DNA of 64,000 nucleotides from NCBI RefSeq assembly GCF_022138605.1, contig NZ_JACBFS010000002.1, positions 62,001 through 126,000 on the forward strand, given 5' to 3'. The notes under the pieces are model-generated. The model worked only from the letters and a program-made list of their open reading frames with translations. It did not search any database and was not told where the DNA came from. Of this stretch, positions 18,197 to 26,705 are shown one piece after another. Numbering within the stretch: position 1 is the first letter of the stretch; every line of letters starts with the position of its first letter. This DNA is from Xanthobacter sp. NM-25. Its GTDB lineage: Bacteria > Pseudomonadota > Alphaproteobacteria > Rhizobiales > Xanthobacteraceae. A program made the position numbers and the translations under genes.

Positions 18197-18913
18197 TCAC
18201 CGGAGCCCCGCGCGCACCATATAGCCCGCGCCACGCACGGTGTGGATGAGCGGCACCTCGAAGCCCTTGTCCACCTTGGAGCGCAGGCGCGACACATGGA
18301 CGTCGATCACGTTGGTCTGCGGATCGAAGTGATAGTCCCACACATTTTCCAGCAGCATGGTGCGGGTCACCACCTGGCCGGCATGGCGCATGAGATATTC
18401 CAGCAGCCGGAACTCGCGGGGCTGGAGCGGAATCTCCTTGCCGCCCCGCGTCACGCGGTGGGCGAGGCGGTCCAGCTCGAGATCCGCCACCTTGTAGAGG
18501 GTGTCCGTGCCCTGCGGCCCGCCGCGCCGCGCCAGAGCTTCCACGCGGGCCAACAGCTCCGTGAAGGCGTAAGGCTTCGGCAGATAGTCGTCGCCCCCGG
18601 CCCGCAGGCCCTGCACCCGGTCATCCACCTGGCCAAGGGCGGAGAGGATGAGCACTGGCGTATTGTCACCACGCCCGCGCAACTCCGCCACCAGCGAGAG
18701 GCCATCGCGCAGTGGCAACATGCGGTCCACCAGCAGCACGTCGTATTTGCCGTCGAGCGCAAGCGCGAGCCCCGCCTCGCCGTCGGCGGCATGGTCCACC
18801 ACGTGGCCGGCCTCGCGAAAGGCCTTGCGGAGATATTCGGCGGCGTCGCGGTCGTCCTCGACAAGGAGGAGGCGCATGGCGGTGAGGGTGTCCGGGTTGA
18901 GATTCGCGTTCAT
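18197..18913 (-). CDS. OmpR/PhoB-type response regulator
   Basis: The 238-residue protein has a receiver domain with acidic pair ED at 19-20, phospho-acceptor Asp63 (VLLVDRML) and conserved Lys in YLPKPY, followed by a winged-helix DNA-binding domain (about residues 135-232) ending VPLIHTVRGAGYMV. It is first in an operon with the HAMP-type kinase. I kept the ATG at 18913; an internal ATG at 18877 (MRLLLVED) would give a more usual N-terminus but lacks a ribosome-binding site. The 329-bp gap upstream holds two hairpins belonging to the protease gene. Confidence 0.93.
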   Translation of the reverse strand: MNANLNPDTLTAMRLLLVEDDRDAAEYLRKAFREAGHVVDHAADGEAGLALALDGKYDVLLVDRMLPLRDGLSLVAELRGRGDNTPVLILSALGQVDDRVQGLRAGGDDYLPKPYAFTELLARVEALARRGGPQGTDTLYKVADLELDRLAHRVTRGGKEIPLQPREFRLLEYLMRHAGQVVTRTMLLENVWDYHFDPQTNVIDVHVSRLRSKVDKGFEVPLIHTVRGAGYMVRAGLR

Positions 18914-19005
18914 CTCACTCTAGCTCAGCTGTTCCGCAGGTCCATGCTGCAGATCCGTGGCCGCGCGGCGGAAGCGCCAGGGACAGAAAGCCGTGGACAG
19001 AAGAA

Positions 19006-19038
19006 AGGCGCGGGAAGCCTCTGGAGCTTCCCGCGCCT
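19006..19038 (-). terminator. Rho-independent terminator of the Do-type protease gene
   Basis: Arms 19006-19018 and 19026-19038 form a perfect 13-bp stem with a 7-nt loop. Read on the minus strand it is followed by TTCTTCTG, a U-rich tail. It lies about 205 bp downstream of the protease stop codon. Confidence 0.75.
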
Positions 19039-19094
19039 GCAGGCCAAGGCGACGTTGGGGGGCGACGGGGTCGTCGGCCTCGGCTCTGGAAAGG

Positions 19095-19143
19095 ACCGAT
19101 CGGCGAGACTGGGGGCAAGGGGCGGGGCGCCTCGCCGATCGGT
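19095..19143. terminator. Second hairpin downstream of the protease gene
   Basis: ACCGATCGGCGAG at 19095-19107 pairs perfectly with 19131-19143 around a 23-nt G-rich loop. It precedes the U-tailed terminator in the direction of transcription and may protect the 3' end of the mRNA or form a tandem terminator. Confidence 0.5.
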
Positions 19144-19242
19144 AGGCCGGACCGCAGGGGCGGCGATCCGGTCGAGGGGCGCGACACGGGCCGCAGCCCG
19201 CGTCGTCATGTTCAGGAGACTTCAGCAGGGCTCAGCCCGATT

Positions 19243-20802
19243 TCAGCCCTTGGCCTTGGAGTCGAGGGTGATGGCCACGAAGCGGACACCCTGCTCGCTC
19301 TTCACCTGGATCAGCACCGCCTTGCGGTTCTCAGCCTTGGCGGCGGCGAGGCCATCACGGACATCCTTCGGGGTGGTGACGCTCTTGTCGCCCACCTTGA
19401 GGATCACGTCGCCGGTGCGGAAGCCACGGGCGGCGGCCGGACCGTTCGGGTCCACGCCGGTGACGACCACGCCCTCACCGCCGGCACCGTCGACGCTCTT
19501 GGCCGGGGCCAGCTGGAGACCGAGCCGCGGCAGGTCCTTGCCCATGCCACCGGCATCGTCCTCACCCTGATCGGCACGCGCCACCTTGTCGTTGGGCAGC
19601 TGATCCAGCTTCACGCTCACGGTCATGGGCTTGGCATCGCGGATGATGGCGAGCTGCACCTCGGTGCCGGGCTTGAGCATACCCACCTTGCGGGTGAGGT
19701 CACGCGCATCCTTGATGGCCTCGTTGTTGAGCTTGACCACCACGTCGCCAGCCTTCAGGCCCGCCTTGGCACCGGGGGTGTTCGGCTGAACCTGGGCCAC
19801 CAGGGCGCCCTCGGCCTCCTTGATGCCCAGACCGGACGCGAGTTCCTCGGTCACCGGCTGGATCTGGACGCCGATATAGCCACGGGCCACCGAGCCATTC
19901 TCGCGCAGCTGGTTCACCACCGTCTTCACCGTCTCCGACGGGATGGCGAAGGCGATGCCGACGTTGCCGCCAGAGGGCGACACGATGGCGGTGTTCATGC
20001 CGATCACCTCGCCATTCAGCGAGAAGGTCGGGCCGCCCGAGTTGCCCCGGTTGATGGGCGCGTCGATCTGAATGAAGTCGTCATAGGGACCCGAGCCGAT
20101 GTCGCGACCCCGGGCCGAGACGATGCCCGCGGTCACGGTGCCGCCGAGACCGAACGGGTTGCCCACGGCGATGACCCAGTCACCCACCCGCGGCGCGCTG
20201 TCGGCCAGCTTGACCCAGGGCAGATCCTTTCCGTCGGTGATCTTCAGCAGCGCCACGTCGGTGCGCGGATCGGTGCCGATGACCTTGGCCACATGCTCCT
20301 TGCCGTCGGTGGTGGTCACATCCACCTCGTCGGCGCCGTCCACCACGTGGTTGTTAGTCACCACATAACCGTCGGCGGAGATGATGAAGCCGGAGCCCTG
20401 GCCCACCACCGGGCGCTCGCCGCGGGGACCGCCCCGCTGGCCGCGCGGACCCATGGGACCCATCGGACCCTGGCCATCACCGAAGCCGAAGCGCCGCATG
20501 AACTGCTCGATCTGGGGCGGAATGTTGCCGCCCATGCCCGGGCCCTCGCCCATGGCCACCGCCTCGCCGGCGTCCTTCTTCACCTTCACCGAGACCACGG
20601 CGGGGGAGACCTTCTCGACGATGTCCGCGAACGAGAAGGTGCCGGCCGGCTGGCTGGTGGTGATCTGCGCGAACGCCGGCGTTGCCGCCCCCGGGATGAG
20701 CTCGCCGGCCACCACGCCGGCGATGGCGAGGCCGAACACACCGGCGAGCAGAGCCTGGCGGCGACGCTTCGTCACGGAGGGGGTGTTGCTGGAGCGGGTC
20801 AT
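19243..20802 (-). CDS. degP: Do-family periplasmic serine protease (DegP/MucD type)
   Basis: The 519-residue exported protease has a signal sequence (about residues 15-45, ending AFAQ), a trypsin-like domain with His152 (VVTNNHV), Asp182 (DPRTDVALLKI) and Ser255 (NRGNSGGP), and two PDZ domains (about 295-385 and 425-515). It degrades or refolds damaged envelope proteins. A glycine/proline-rich linker (GPMGPMGPRGQRGG, about 110-130) sits in the LA-loop region, where DegP-type enzymes vary. The ATG at 20802 follows AAGAGAGA. It is followed by a clear terminator, so it is probably monocistronic. The nearby two-component system may control it. Confidence 0.93.
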   Translation of the reverse strand: MTRSSNTPSVTKRRRQALLAGVFGLAIAGVVAGELIPGAATPAFAQITTSQPAGTFSFADIVEKVSPAVVSVKVKKDAGEAVAMGEGPGMGGNIPPQIEQFMRRFGFGDGQGPMGPMGPRGQRGGPRGERPVVGQGSGFIISADGYVVTNNHVVDGADEVDVTTTDGKEHVAKVIGTDPRTDVALLKITDGKDLPWVKLADSAPRVGDWVIAVGNPFGLGGTVTAGIVSARGRDIGSGPYDDFIQIDAPINRGNSGGPTFSLNGEVIGMNTAIVSPSGGNVGIAFAIPSETVKTVVNQLRENGSVARGYIGVQIQPVTEELASGLGIKEAEGALVAQVQPNTPGAKAGLKAGDVVVKLNNEAIKDARDLTRKVGMLKPGTEVQLAIIRDAKPMTVSVKLDQLPNDKVARADQGEDDAGGMGKDLPRLGLQLAPAKSVDGAGGEGVVVTGVDPNGPAAARGFRTGDVILKVGDKSVTTPKDVRDGLAAAKAENRKAVLIQVKSEQGVRFVAITLDSKAKG

Positions 20803-20962
20803 GCGTTCGTATCTCTCTCTTGCCAACGGGTTGCCGCTGGGCGGCGCTCAGCCGTTCAGCAGGTTCGAGAGGCAAGCTAACGGGCGCTCCCTTACAGTTC
20901 CCTGGCTATGGGATTACCTTTCCGTAATGTGGATCACGGCGCCGTGATGCCGCCCGTACCGT

Positions 20963-22924
20963 TCAGCCGAGCGCGGTGGACGCATTCTCGTTGAATCCCG
21001 CCATCTCGTCTTCCACCCGGCCCGGGGCGAGATCATCGGGGGCGTCGTCATCCTTGGTCGTCACCGTGTCGGCACCGGCTGCCGCCTCCGCTTCCTGCTG
21101 GCGCTGCCAGAGGCCCGCATAGAGCCCGCCGAGAGCGAGCAGCGCCGCATGGCTGCCCCGCTCCGCCACCCGACCGGCGTCCATCACCAGGATCTCGTCG
21201 GCGCCGATGACCGTCGACAGCCGATGGGCGATGACCAGGGTGGTCCGCCCCTCGGAGACACGGTCGAGCGCGTCCTGAATGTCCTTCTCCGTGCGGCTGT
21301 CCAGGGCCGAGGTGGCCTCGTCCAGCACCAGGATCGGTGGGGCCTTCAGCAAGGTGCGGGCGATGGCGACGCGCTGCTTCTCGCCACCGGAGAGCTTCAA
21401 TCCGCGCTCCCCCACTTCGGTCTTGTAGCCCTTAGGGGTGGCCTGGATGAAATCGTCGATCCGCGCCATCCGCGCTGCGGCCCGAACCTCGTCCTCAGAG
21501 GCATCCTGGCGGCCGTAGCGGATGTTGTAGGCGATGGTGTCGTTGAACAGCACCGTGTCCTGCGGAACCATGCCGATGGCCCGGCGCAGCGACGCCTGGC
21601 TGACATCCCGGATGTCCTGGCCATCGATGACGATGCGCCCGGAGGAGACATCGTAGAAGCGGAACAGCAGTCGCGACAGGGTGGACTTGCCGGCGCCCGA
21701 GGCGCCGACGATGGCCACCGTGCGCCCGGCCGGCACCTCGAACGACACCCCCTTGAGGATCTCGCGGCCCGGCTCGTAGGCGAACCGAACGTCCTCGAAC
21801 CGCACGGTGCCCCCGGACACCACCAGATCCGGCGCGCCGGGCCTGTCGACGATCTCCGGCGCGCGGGCGAGCACCGCGAACATGGTCTCGATGTCGAGCA
21901 GCGCCTGCTTGATCTCGCGATAGATGAAACCAAGGAAATTCAGCGGCACATAAAGCTGGATCATCATGGCATTGATCATGACGAACGAGCCCACGGTCTG
22001 CCGGCCAGCCCGAATGTCGAGCACACACAGCACCATGACCGCCGTGAGCCCCAGCGAATAGATGATGGCCTGGCCGGCGTTGAGCCAGGCCAGGGAGGTG
22101 AAAGTCTGCACCGTCGCCTGCTCATAGCGGGCCATGGACCGGTCGTAGCGGGCGTTCTCCCAGGCCTCGGCGCTGAAATACTTGACCGTCTCATAGTTCA
22201 GAAGGCTGTCCACCGCCTTGGTGTTGGCCTCCGTGTCGCTGTCGTTCATCTCCTTGCGGATGTTGAGACGCCACTCGCTGGCGCGATAGGTGAACACCGC
22301 ATAGGCCGCCACCGTCACCACCAGCACCGCCACATAGCGCCAGTCGAAGGCAAACAGCAGCACCGCCAGCACCATCGCCAATTCGACGATGGTGGGCGCC
22401 AGCTGCAGTACCAGCATCCGCACGATGGTTTCGATGCCGTTGCGAGCGCGCTCGAGCACCCGTGTCAGCCCACCGGTCTTACGCTCCAGATGGAAGCGCA
22501 GCGACAATTCATGCATGTGACGGAAGGTGCGGATGGCGAGCTTGCGCACCGCGTGCAGGGCCACCTTGGCGAAGATGCCGTCGCGCACCTGGGTCACGGC
22601 GGCCATGACGATGCGCGCGATGCCATAGGCCAGCGTCAGCGCCACCGGCGCACCGAGGATATAGGCCCAGCCGGTGGGGGTCGGTGTACCGTTGACTTCC
22701 GCCGTCAGGGCATCAGTCGCCCATTTGAACACAAAGGGGACCACCATGGTGGCGCCCTTCGAGCCGAACAGCAGCAGCAGCGTGACCACCACCCGCAGCC
22801 TGAGGTCGGCCCGATCCTGCGGCCAGAGATAGGGCCACAGCGCTTCCAGCGTCCCCAGGAAGCGATCCCGCGGTCCGGCGGCGGAGGGGTCTTTGGCGGC
22901 CTTGGCAAAGAAAGAAAAGAACAT
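20963..22924 (-). CDS. ATM1-type ABC exporter (fused membrane and ATPase domains)
   Basis: The 653-residue half-transporter has six transmembrane helices in about residues 25-330 and a C-terminal ATPase with Walker A GASGAGKST, signature LSGGEKQRVAIARTLL, Walker B ILVLDEATSALD and H-loop AHRLST. The sequence style (EMNDSDTEANTKAVDSLLNYETVKYF) is that of ATM1/HMT1-like exporters, which move glutathione conjugates, persulfides or metal-glutathione complexes. The start follows the ArsR gene by 6 bp, so the two are co-transcribed. The C-terminal 30 residues after the ATPase are acidic and unusual. A role in heavy-metal tolerance or Fe-S export is likely but not proven. Confidence 0.92.
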   Translation of the reverse strand: MFFSFFAKAAKDPSAAGPRDRFLGTLEALWPYLWPQDRADLRLRVVVTLLLLFGSKGATMVVPFVFKWATDALTAEVNGTPTPTGWAYILGAPVALTLAYGIARIVMAAVTQVRDGIFAKVALHAVRKLAIRTFRHMHELSLRFHLERKTGGLTRVLERARNGIETIVRMLVLQLAPTIVELAMVLAVLLFAFDWRYVAVLVVTVAAYAVFTYRASEWRLNIRKEMNDSDTEANTKAVDSLLNYETVKYFSAEAWENARYDRSMARYEQATVQTFTSLAWLNAGQAIIYSLGLTAVMVLCVLDIRAGRQTVGSFVMINAMMIQLYVPLNFLGFIYREIKQALLDIETMFAVLARAPEIVDRPGAPDLVVSGGTVRFEDVRFAYEPGREILKGVSFEVPAGRTVAIVGASGAGKSTLSRLLFRFYDVSSGRIVIDGQDIRDVSQASLRRAIGMVPQDTVLFNDTIAYNIRYGRQDASEDEVRAAARMARIDDFIQATPKGYKTEVGERGLKLSGGEKQRVAIARTLLKAPPILVLDEATSALDSRTEKDIQDALDRVSEGRTTLVIAHRLSTVIGADEILVMDAGRVAERGSHAALLALGGLYAGLWQRQQEAEAAAGADTVTTKDDDAPDDLAPGRVEDEMAGFNENASTALG

Positions 22925-22930
22925 TGAACC

Positions 22931-23287
22931 CTAGCTTTCCTGCGATCGCTCGCCGGCGCCGGACGGAAGCAGGGCCGCGAACAGATCGTCGATTTCCACA
23001 CGCAGCGCGCGCAAGGCCTCCGCATCGAGGCAGTAGCTCGTGCGGGCGCCGTCCGCCCGGCTGCGCAGAAAGCCCGCGTCGGTGAGCACCTTGAGGTGCT
23101 GGGAGACGGTGGATTGCGCCAAAGGCAGCCCGTCCACCAGGGCGCCGCAGACGCAGCACTTCTCATGGGCAAGACGGCGCAGCACCGCCAGCCGCGCCGG
23201 ATGCGCCAGCGCCCGCAGGCGCTCGGCCAGCGGCTCCAGGTCGGGCAGGTCGGCGGATGCGGGAGAGAAGACGGGAGGCTCGGCCAT
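22931..23287 (-). CDS. ArsR-family metal-type repressor
   Basis: The 118-residue protein has the ArsR winged helix-turn-helix (ALAHPARLAVLRRLA ... STVSQHLKVLTDAGFLRSRADG). A cysteine cluster CCVCG lies in the helix before the recognition helix, at the position used by ArsR/SmtB-type metal or thiol sensors, so it may sense soft metals, arsenicals or persulfides. It is first in an operon with the ATM1-type exporter (6-bp gap). An inverted repeat overlaps its start codon, which suggests autorepression. The ligand is unknown. Confidence 0.9.
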   Translation of the reverse strand: MAEPPVFSPASADLPDLEPLAERLRALAHPARLAVLRRLAHEKCCVCGALVDGLPLAQSTVSQHLKVLTDAGFLRSRADGARTSYCLDAEALRALRVEIDDLFAALLPSGAGERSQES

Positions 23288-23308
23288 CGTTCATCGGCGA
23301 TAAACGAT
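23286..23308. promoter_or_regulatory. Probable ArsR operator overlapping the regulator's start codon
   Basis: ATCGTTCATC (23286-23295) and GATAAACGAT (23299-23308) form a 10-bp inverted repeat with one mismatch and a 3-bp centre. The site begins at the second base of the arsR start codon, a usual position for ArsR-family autoregulatory operators. Confidence 0.6.
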
Positions 23309-23407
23309 AAAATGGAGGATTTCAAGGCGCCCCGCCCGCGTTCACCGCGGCGTTGCAACGGATGCGCACACTCCCGGATGCGGCCGAAACAGTGCTAGAG
23401 TGGATGC

Positions 23408-24016
23408 ATGGCTAAGATTGAAAGTGTTTGCGTCTATTGCGGTTCGTCCTTCGGCACCAATCCCGTCTTCGCGGAGACCGCGCGCCAGTTCGGCCGTCTG
23501 CTCGCCGCCGAAGGCGTTCGCCTGGTCTATGGGGGTGGCGGTGTCGGCCTCATGGGTGAGGTGGCGGGTGCGGTGTCGCTGGCCGGCGGCGCCGTCACCG
23601 GCATCATCCCCACCTTTCTGGTGCGTGCGGAACGCAGGTTCCGCCACAAGGCCGAGATCATCGAGGTACAGGACATGCATCAGCGCAAGCAGCTGATGTT
23701 CGAGCGCGCCGATGCCTTCGTGGCCCTGCCGGGCGGCGTCGGCACCCTGGAGGAACTGGTGGAGCAATTGACTTGGGCGCAGCTCGGCCGACACCGCAAG
23801 CCGATCCTGCTGGCCAATATCGACGGCTTCTGGAATCCGTTCCTGGACCTCATGGCCCACATGGACACCACCGGCTTCCTGCCGCCCCGCGCGCCCATGA
23901 CCCTGCTCAACGTCGATCGGGTGGAAGAGATCCTACCGGCGTTGCGGGCGGCAGCGGCGGCGGTGCCTGAGCCGGAGCTGCACGACACCGACTCGCAGGT
24001 GGCCCGGCAGATGTGA
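23408..24016 (+). CDS. LOG-family nucleoside 5'-monophosphate phosphoribohydrolase
   Basis: The 202-residue Rossmann-fold protein has the LOG family pattern: VYCGSSFGTNP at the N-terminus, YGGGGVGLMGEVAGA near residue 45 and the signature PGGVGTLEELVE near residue 108. LOG proteins cleave cytokinin riboside monophosphates or other nucleotides to free base and ribose phosphate. Most bacterial members are general pyrimidine/purine nucleotide N-glycosidases. It is divergent from the ArsR operon across 120 bp and convergent with queD across 8 bp. Nothing marks it as specifically cytokinin-related. Confidence 0.9.
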   Translation: MAKIESVCVYCGSSFGTNPVFAETARQFGRLLAAEGVRLVYGGGGVGLMGEVAGAVSLAGGAVTGIIPTFLVRAERRFRHKAEIIEVQDMHQRKQLMFERADAFVALPGGVGTLEELVEQLTWAQLGRHRKPILLANIDGFWNPFLDLMAHMDTTGFLPPRAPMTLLNVDRVEEILPALRAAAAAVPEPELHDTDSQVARQM

Positions 24017-24024
24017 CCGGCGCT

Positions 24025-24402
24025 TCAGGCGCCGGTGTATTCCGCATAAGACATGGGCGTCTCAAACACCCGCACGCTGGCGAGAAGGGGAACCTGCGCC
24101 TTCAGGCGGGTCCAGATCCAGACGGCGATGTGCTCGGCCGTGGGGTTGTCCAGCCCCTCGATGTCGTTGAGACAATGGTGGTCCAGGCGGGCGAGCAGCG
24201 GCGCGAAGGCGGCTTCGATGTCGAAGAAATCGGCGACGAAGCCGCTGTCGTCATCCACCGGGCCTTCCAGCGTCAGTTCGATGCGATAGGAATGCCCATG
24301 CATGCGACGGCAGCGGTGGGTTTCCGGCACGCGAGGCAGGAAATGCGCGGCCTCGAAGGTGAAGGCCTGGGTGATCCGCATTTGGCGGGGGGATGCGCTC
24401 AT
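24025..24402 (-). CDS. queD: 6-carboxy-5,6,7,8-tetrahydropterin synthase
   Basis: QueD converts dihydroneopterin triphosphate to 6-carboxytetrahydropterin in queuosine (7-deazaguanine) biosynthesis. The 125-residue protein shows the zinc and active-site motifs of the 6-pyruvoyl-tetrahydropterin synthase fold: FEAAHFL, Cys31 in HRCRRMHGHSY with the two zinc histidines, and DHHCLND. The glutamate of the TAEHIAVW segment is also in place. Its ATG overlaps the queE stop by 4 bp (ATGA), so it is translated from the same mRNA. Confidence 0.95.
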   Translation of the reverse strand: MSASPRQMRITQAFTFEAAHFLPRVPETHRCRRMHGHSYRIELTLEGPVDDDSGFVADFFDIEAAFAPLLARLDHHCLNDIEGLDNPTAEHIAVWIWTRLKAQVPLLASVRVFETPMSYAEYTGA

Positions 24403-25031
24403 GGGATGCCGATCATCTTATGGGTTTGCAGGGACAGCCGCCAATGGGGATGGTCCAGGCAATAGGCCACCGCCGCCTGCGTGTGCCGCTGCCGGTCCGG
24501 CCCATCCATGGGCTGCAGGAAGAAATGGTCGAAGTCGAGCCCGGCGACGACATCCGGCATCAGGTCCGGCTGCGGAAACACCAGCTTCAGCTCGTGGCCA
24601 CGCCGCTGCACCAGCTCCACGCCGGCCTTCGGGCTCATGCAGATCCAGTCGATGCCGTCCGGCGCCGCCACCGAGCCGTTGGTCTCCACCGCGATCTCGA
24701 AGCCGGCGGCATGGGTCGCGGCGATCAGGGCGGCGTCCAGCTGCAGCAGTGGCTCGCCCCCGGTGAAAACCACAAAGCGGCGGCCGGCCCGTTCGCCCCA
24801 GGTGGCGGACAAGGCCGCCACCAGAGCCGTTGCCGAGCCGAACCGCCCGCCGCCCTCGCCATCCATGCCGACGAAATCCGTGTCGCAGAAGCGACAGGCC
24901 GCCGCCGCGCGATCTTCCTCGCGCCCCGACCACAGATTACAGCCGGAGAAACGGCAGAACACGGCCGCACGGCCGGCCTGGGCGCCCTCGCCCTGGAGGG
25001 TCAGGAAGATCTCTTTGACAGCATAGGCCAT
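24399..25031 (-). CDS. queE: 7-carboxy-7-deazaguanine synthase (radical SAM)
   Basis: QueE uses a [4Fe-4S] cluster and SAM to contract the carboxytetrahydropterin ring to carboxydeazaguanine. The 210-residue protein has the QueE-type cluster motif with an expanded loop (CNLWSGREED ... CRFCDTDF, i.e. C-x14-CxxC), LTLQGEG at the N-terminus, and the SAM-binding FTGGEPLLQ and ETNGS motifs. The ATG at 25031 (MAYAVKEIFLTLQGEG) is the family start. It is upstream of and translationally coupled to queD. queC and queF are not in the window. Confidence 0.95.
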   Translation of the reverse strand: MAYAVKEIFLTLQGEGAQAGRAAVFCRFSGCNLWSGREEDRAAAACRFCDTDFVGMDGEGGGRFGSATALVAALSATWGERAGRRFVVFTGGEPLLQLDAALIAATHAAGFEIAVETNGSVAAPDGIDWICMSPKAGVELVQRRGHELKLVFPQPDLMPDVVAGLDFDHFFLQPMDGPDRQRHTQAAVAYCLDHPHWRLSLQTHKMIGIP

Positions 25032-25200
25032 GGGCCCTGCGTTTAAACCGAAGCGCCGCGCGGGAAAAGCCATGGCGACCGATGGGCTGGCTTGCGTGGG
25101 AGGCGATGCGCCTTATACCTCTTGCCTGCAGCACTGCAGCGCGCCCGACATTGCCGTGGCGTGTGTACGGGGCTTTTTCCAGCACGAGAGAGCATTGCCC

Positions 25201-25719
25201 ATGTCGACGAGGACTTCGACGATTGATCTGGACGCCAGCTTTGATCCGCGTGAGCTGCGCAACGCGCTGGGCCGCTTCGCCACCGGCATCGCCGTGGTGA
25301 TGGCCGGCGACGACGAGGGGCTGATGGGGGTGACGGTGAATTCCTTCTCCGCCGTCTCGCTCGATCCGCCGCTGATCCTGTTCTGCATGGCCCGCACCCT
25401 GAATTCCCTGGCCCGGCTGGAGCAGGTGAAGGCCTATTCGGTGAACATCCTGCTGGAGAGCCAGCAGGAGCTTTCCAACCGCTTCGCCCGGGCGGGAGAG
25501 GACAAATTCGCCGGCACCGACTGGCATCCGGGCCGAAGCGGCGCGCCCCGGCTCACCGCCGCCCATGCCACCTTCGAGTGCGTGCCCTACGCGCATTACG
25601 ACGGGGGCGACCACATCATCTTCGTGGGCCGCGTGGTGCACATGCATGCCGAGGGCGACGACGCTCCCCTGCTGTACTACCGCGGCCGCTATCGCCTGCT
25701 GGCGGAACCGGAGGCCTGA
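25201..25719 (+). CDS. Flavin reductase-domain protein
   Basis: The 172-residue protein belongs to the FMN-binding flavin reductase family that supplies reduced flavin to two-component monooxygenases or acts as an NAD(P)H:flavin oxidoreductase. The family core is visible: LGRFATGIAVV, GVTVNSFSAVSLDPPLILFC, YSVNIL and GDHIIFVGRVV. I used the ATG at 25201 (MSTRTSTID); the longer upstream frame has no family similarity. It is divergent from queE. No monooxygenase partner is visible in the window. Confidence 0.9.
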   Translation: MSTRTSTIDLDASFDPRELRNALGRFATGIAVVMAGDDEGLMGVTVNSFSAVSLDPPLILFCMARTLNSLARLEQVKAYSVNILLESQQELSNRFARAGEDKFAGTDWHPGRSGAPRLTAAHATFECVPYAHYDGGDHIIFVGRVVHMHAEGDDAPLLYYRGRYRLLAEPEA

Positions 25720-25797
25720 GCCGCCTCAGGTCCGGGCCCGGCGGCGAGATGTGATTTCGCGATGTCATTTAGAGTGGGATAATCACCCCGGGTGCTG

Positions 25798-25811
25798 TTG
25801 ACGTAACGCAA
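25798..25811 (+). promoter_or_regulatory. FixK/FNR-like box
   Basis: TTGACGTAACGCAA fits the FixK2-type pattern TTG(A/C)-N6-(T/G)CAA. Its centre is about 59 bp upstream of the stress-protein ATG, so with a class II arrangement (-41.5) transcription would start about 18 bp before the gene. Oxygen-limited control of stress-protein/P-type ATPase operons is common in Rhizobiales. Confidence 0.5.
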
Positions 25812-25863
25812 CGCCCCGCTATGCCGGGCCCATTAGGGTGGGTCATCGTGCAAGGAAAGCCCC

Positions 25864-26703
25864 ATGCTGCAGAATATCAAGAGCGTGCTCATCGGCATGA
25901 CCGAGGAAGGCGATGAGGTCTCGGCCGCGGCGCTGAGCTATGGCCTTTCCCTGGCCCAGCAGGCGGGCGCCCATGCCACCATCCAGGCGGCCTCGCTCAA
26001 GGTGGTGGTGGGCAACACCTTCGTCAGCAGCGTCGCCAGCAGCCTGGTGGCCGATCACAACCGGCGCCTGAACGCGCTTGCCAGCAGCCTGGCGGAACGG
26101 GCCCGGGGAGATGCCCAGGCCCAGGGCGTTTCCTGTTCCGTCGAAACGCTGCAGCTCTCCTATGGCCAGCTCGTGGATACCTTCGTGGCGCAGGCGCGGG
26201 TGCATGACATCGCCGTGCTCAACGCCCAGCGCGCCAGCGTGGATGCCGACCGCGGCCTGATCGAGGCCCTGCTGTTCGACAGCGGCCGCCCGCTGATCGT
26301 CGTGCCGCCCGCCTGGGACAGCTTCAAGCACCGGCGGGTGCTCATTGCCTGGGATGCCAGCGCCCGGGCGGCCCGCGCCGTCAACGACGCCATGCCCATC
26401 CTGCGGTCGGCGGAAGCGGTGGAAGTGGTGGCCATCGCCACCGAGAAGCAGCTCGCCAAGACCGTGCCCGGCGCCGAGATTGCGCCGCATCTCGCCCGCC
26501 ACGGCGTGCATGTGAACGTCAAGGACCTGGTGGTCCAGGAAGGCGGCATCGAAGCCACTTTGCGCGAGCAGGCCAGCCTGTTCGGTGCGGATCTGCTGGT
26601 GATGGGCGCCTTCAACCATTCGCTCATGCAGGAATGGGTGCTGGGTGGCGTCACGCAATCGCTGTTGAAGGACAGTTCCATTCCGCTGCTCATGTCGTAC
26701 TGA
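25864..26703 (+). CDS. Universal stress protein
   Basis: The 279-residue cytoplasmic protein has a degenerate first UspA domain (residues 1-150) and a better-kept second one (VLIAWDASARAARAVNDA ... LVMGAFNHSLMQEWVLGGVTQSLL). The G-x9-G(S/T)-type ATP loop is weak (VLGGVTQ). The ATG at 25864 follows AAGGAAAG. The P-type ATPase starts 2 bp after its stop, so the two form an operon, preceded by a FixK/FNR-like box. A role in low-oxygen or energy-stress adaptation is likely. Confidence 0.9.
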   Translation: MLQNIKSVLIGMTEEGDEVSAAALSYGLSLAQQAGAHATIQAASLKVVVGNTFVSSVASSLVADHNRRLNALASSLAERARGDAQAQGVSCSVETLQLSYGQLVDTFVAQARVHDIAVLNAQRASVDADRGLIEALLFDSGRPLIVVPPAWDSFKHRRVLIAWDASARAARAVNDAMPILRSAEAVEVVAIATEKQLAKTVPGAEIAPHLARHGVHVNVKDLVVQEGGIEATLREQASLFGADLLVMGAFNHSLMQEWVLGGVTQSLLKDSSIPLLMSY

Positions 26704-26705
26704 GC

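Noticed and set aside
20876..20945. GGAAC-N-CGTT pattern upstream of degP as an EcfG stress promoter
   Set aside because: The spacing is about 14 bp rather than 16-17 and it points away from the protease gene.
21149..22927. 592-codon plus-strand open frame opposite the ABC exporter
   Set aside because: Composition is that of an antisense shadow; Walker motifs fix the minus-strand gene.
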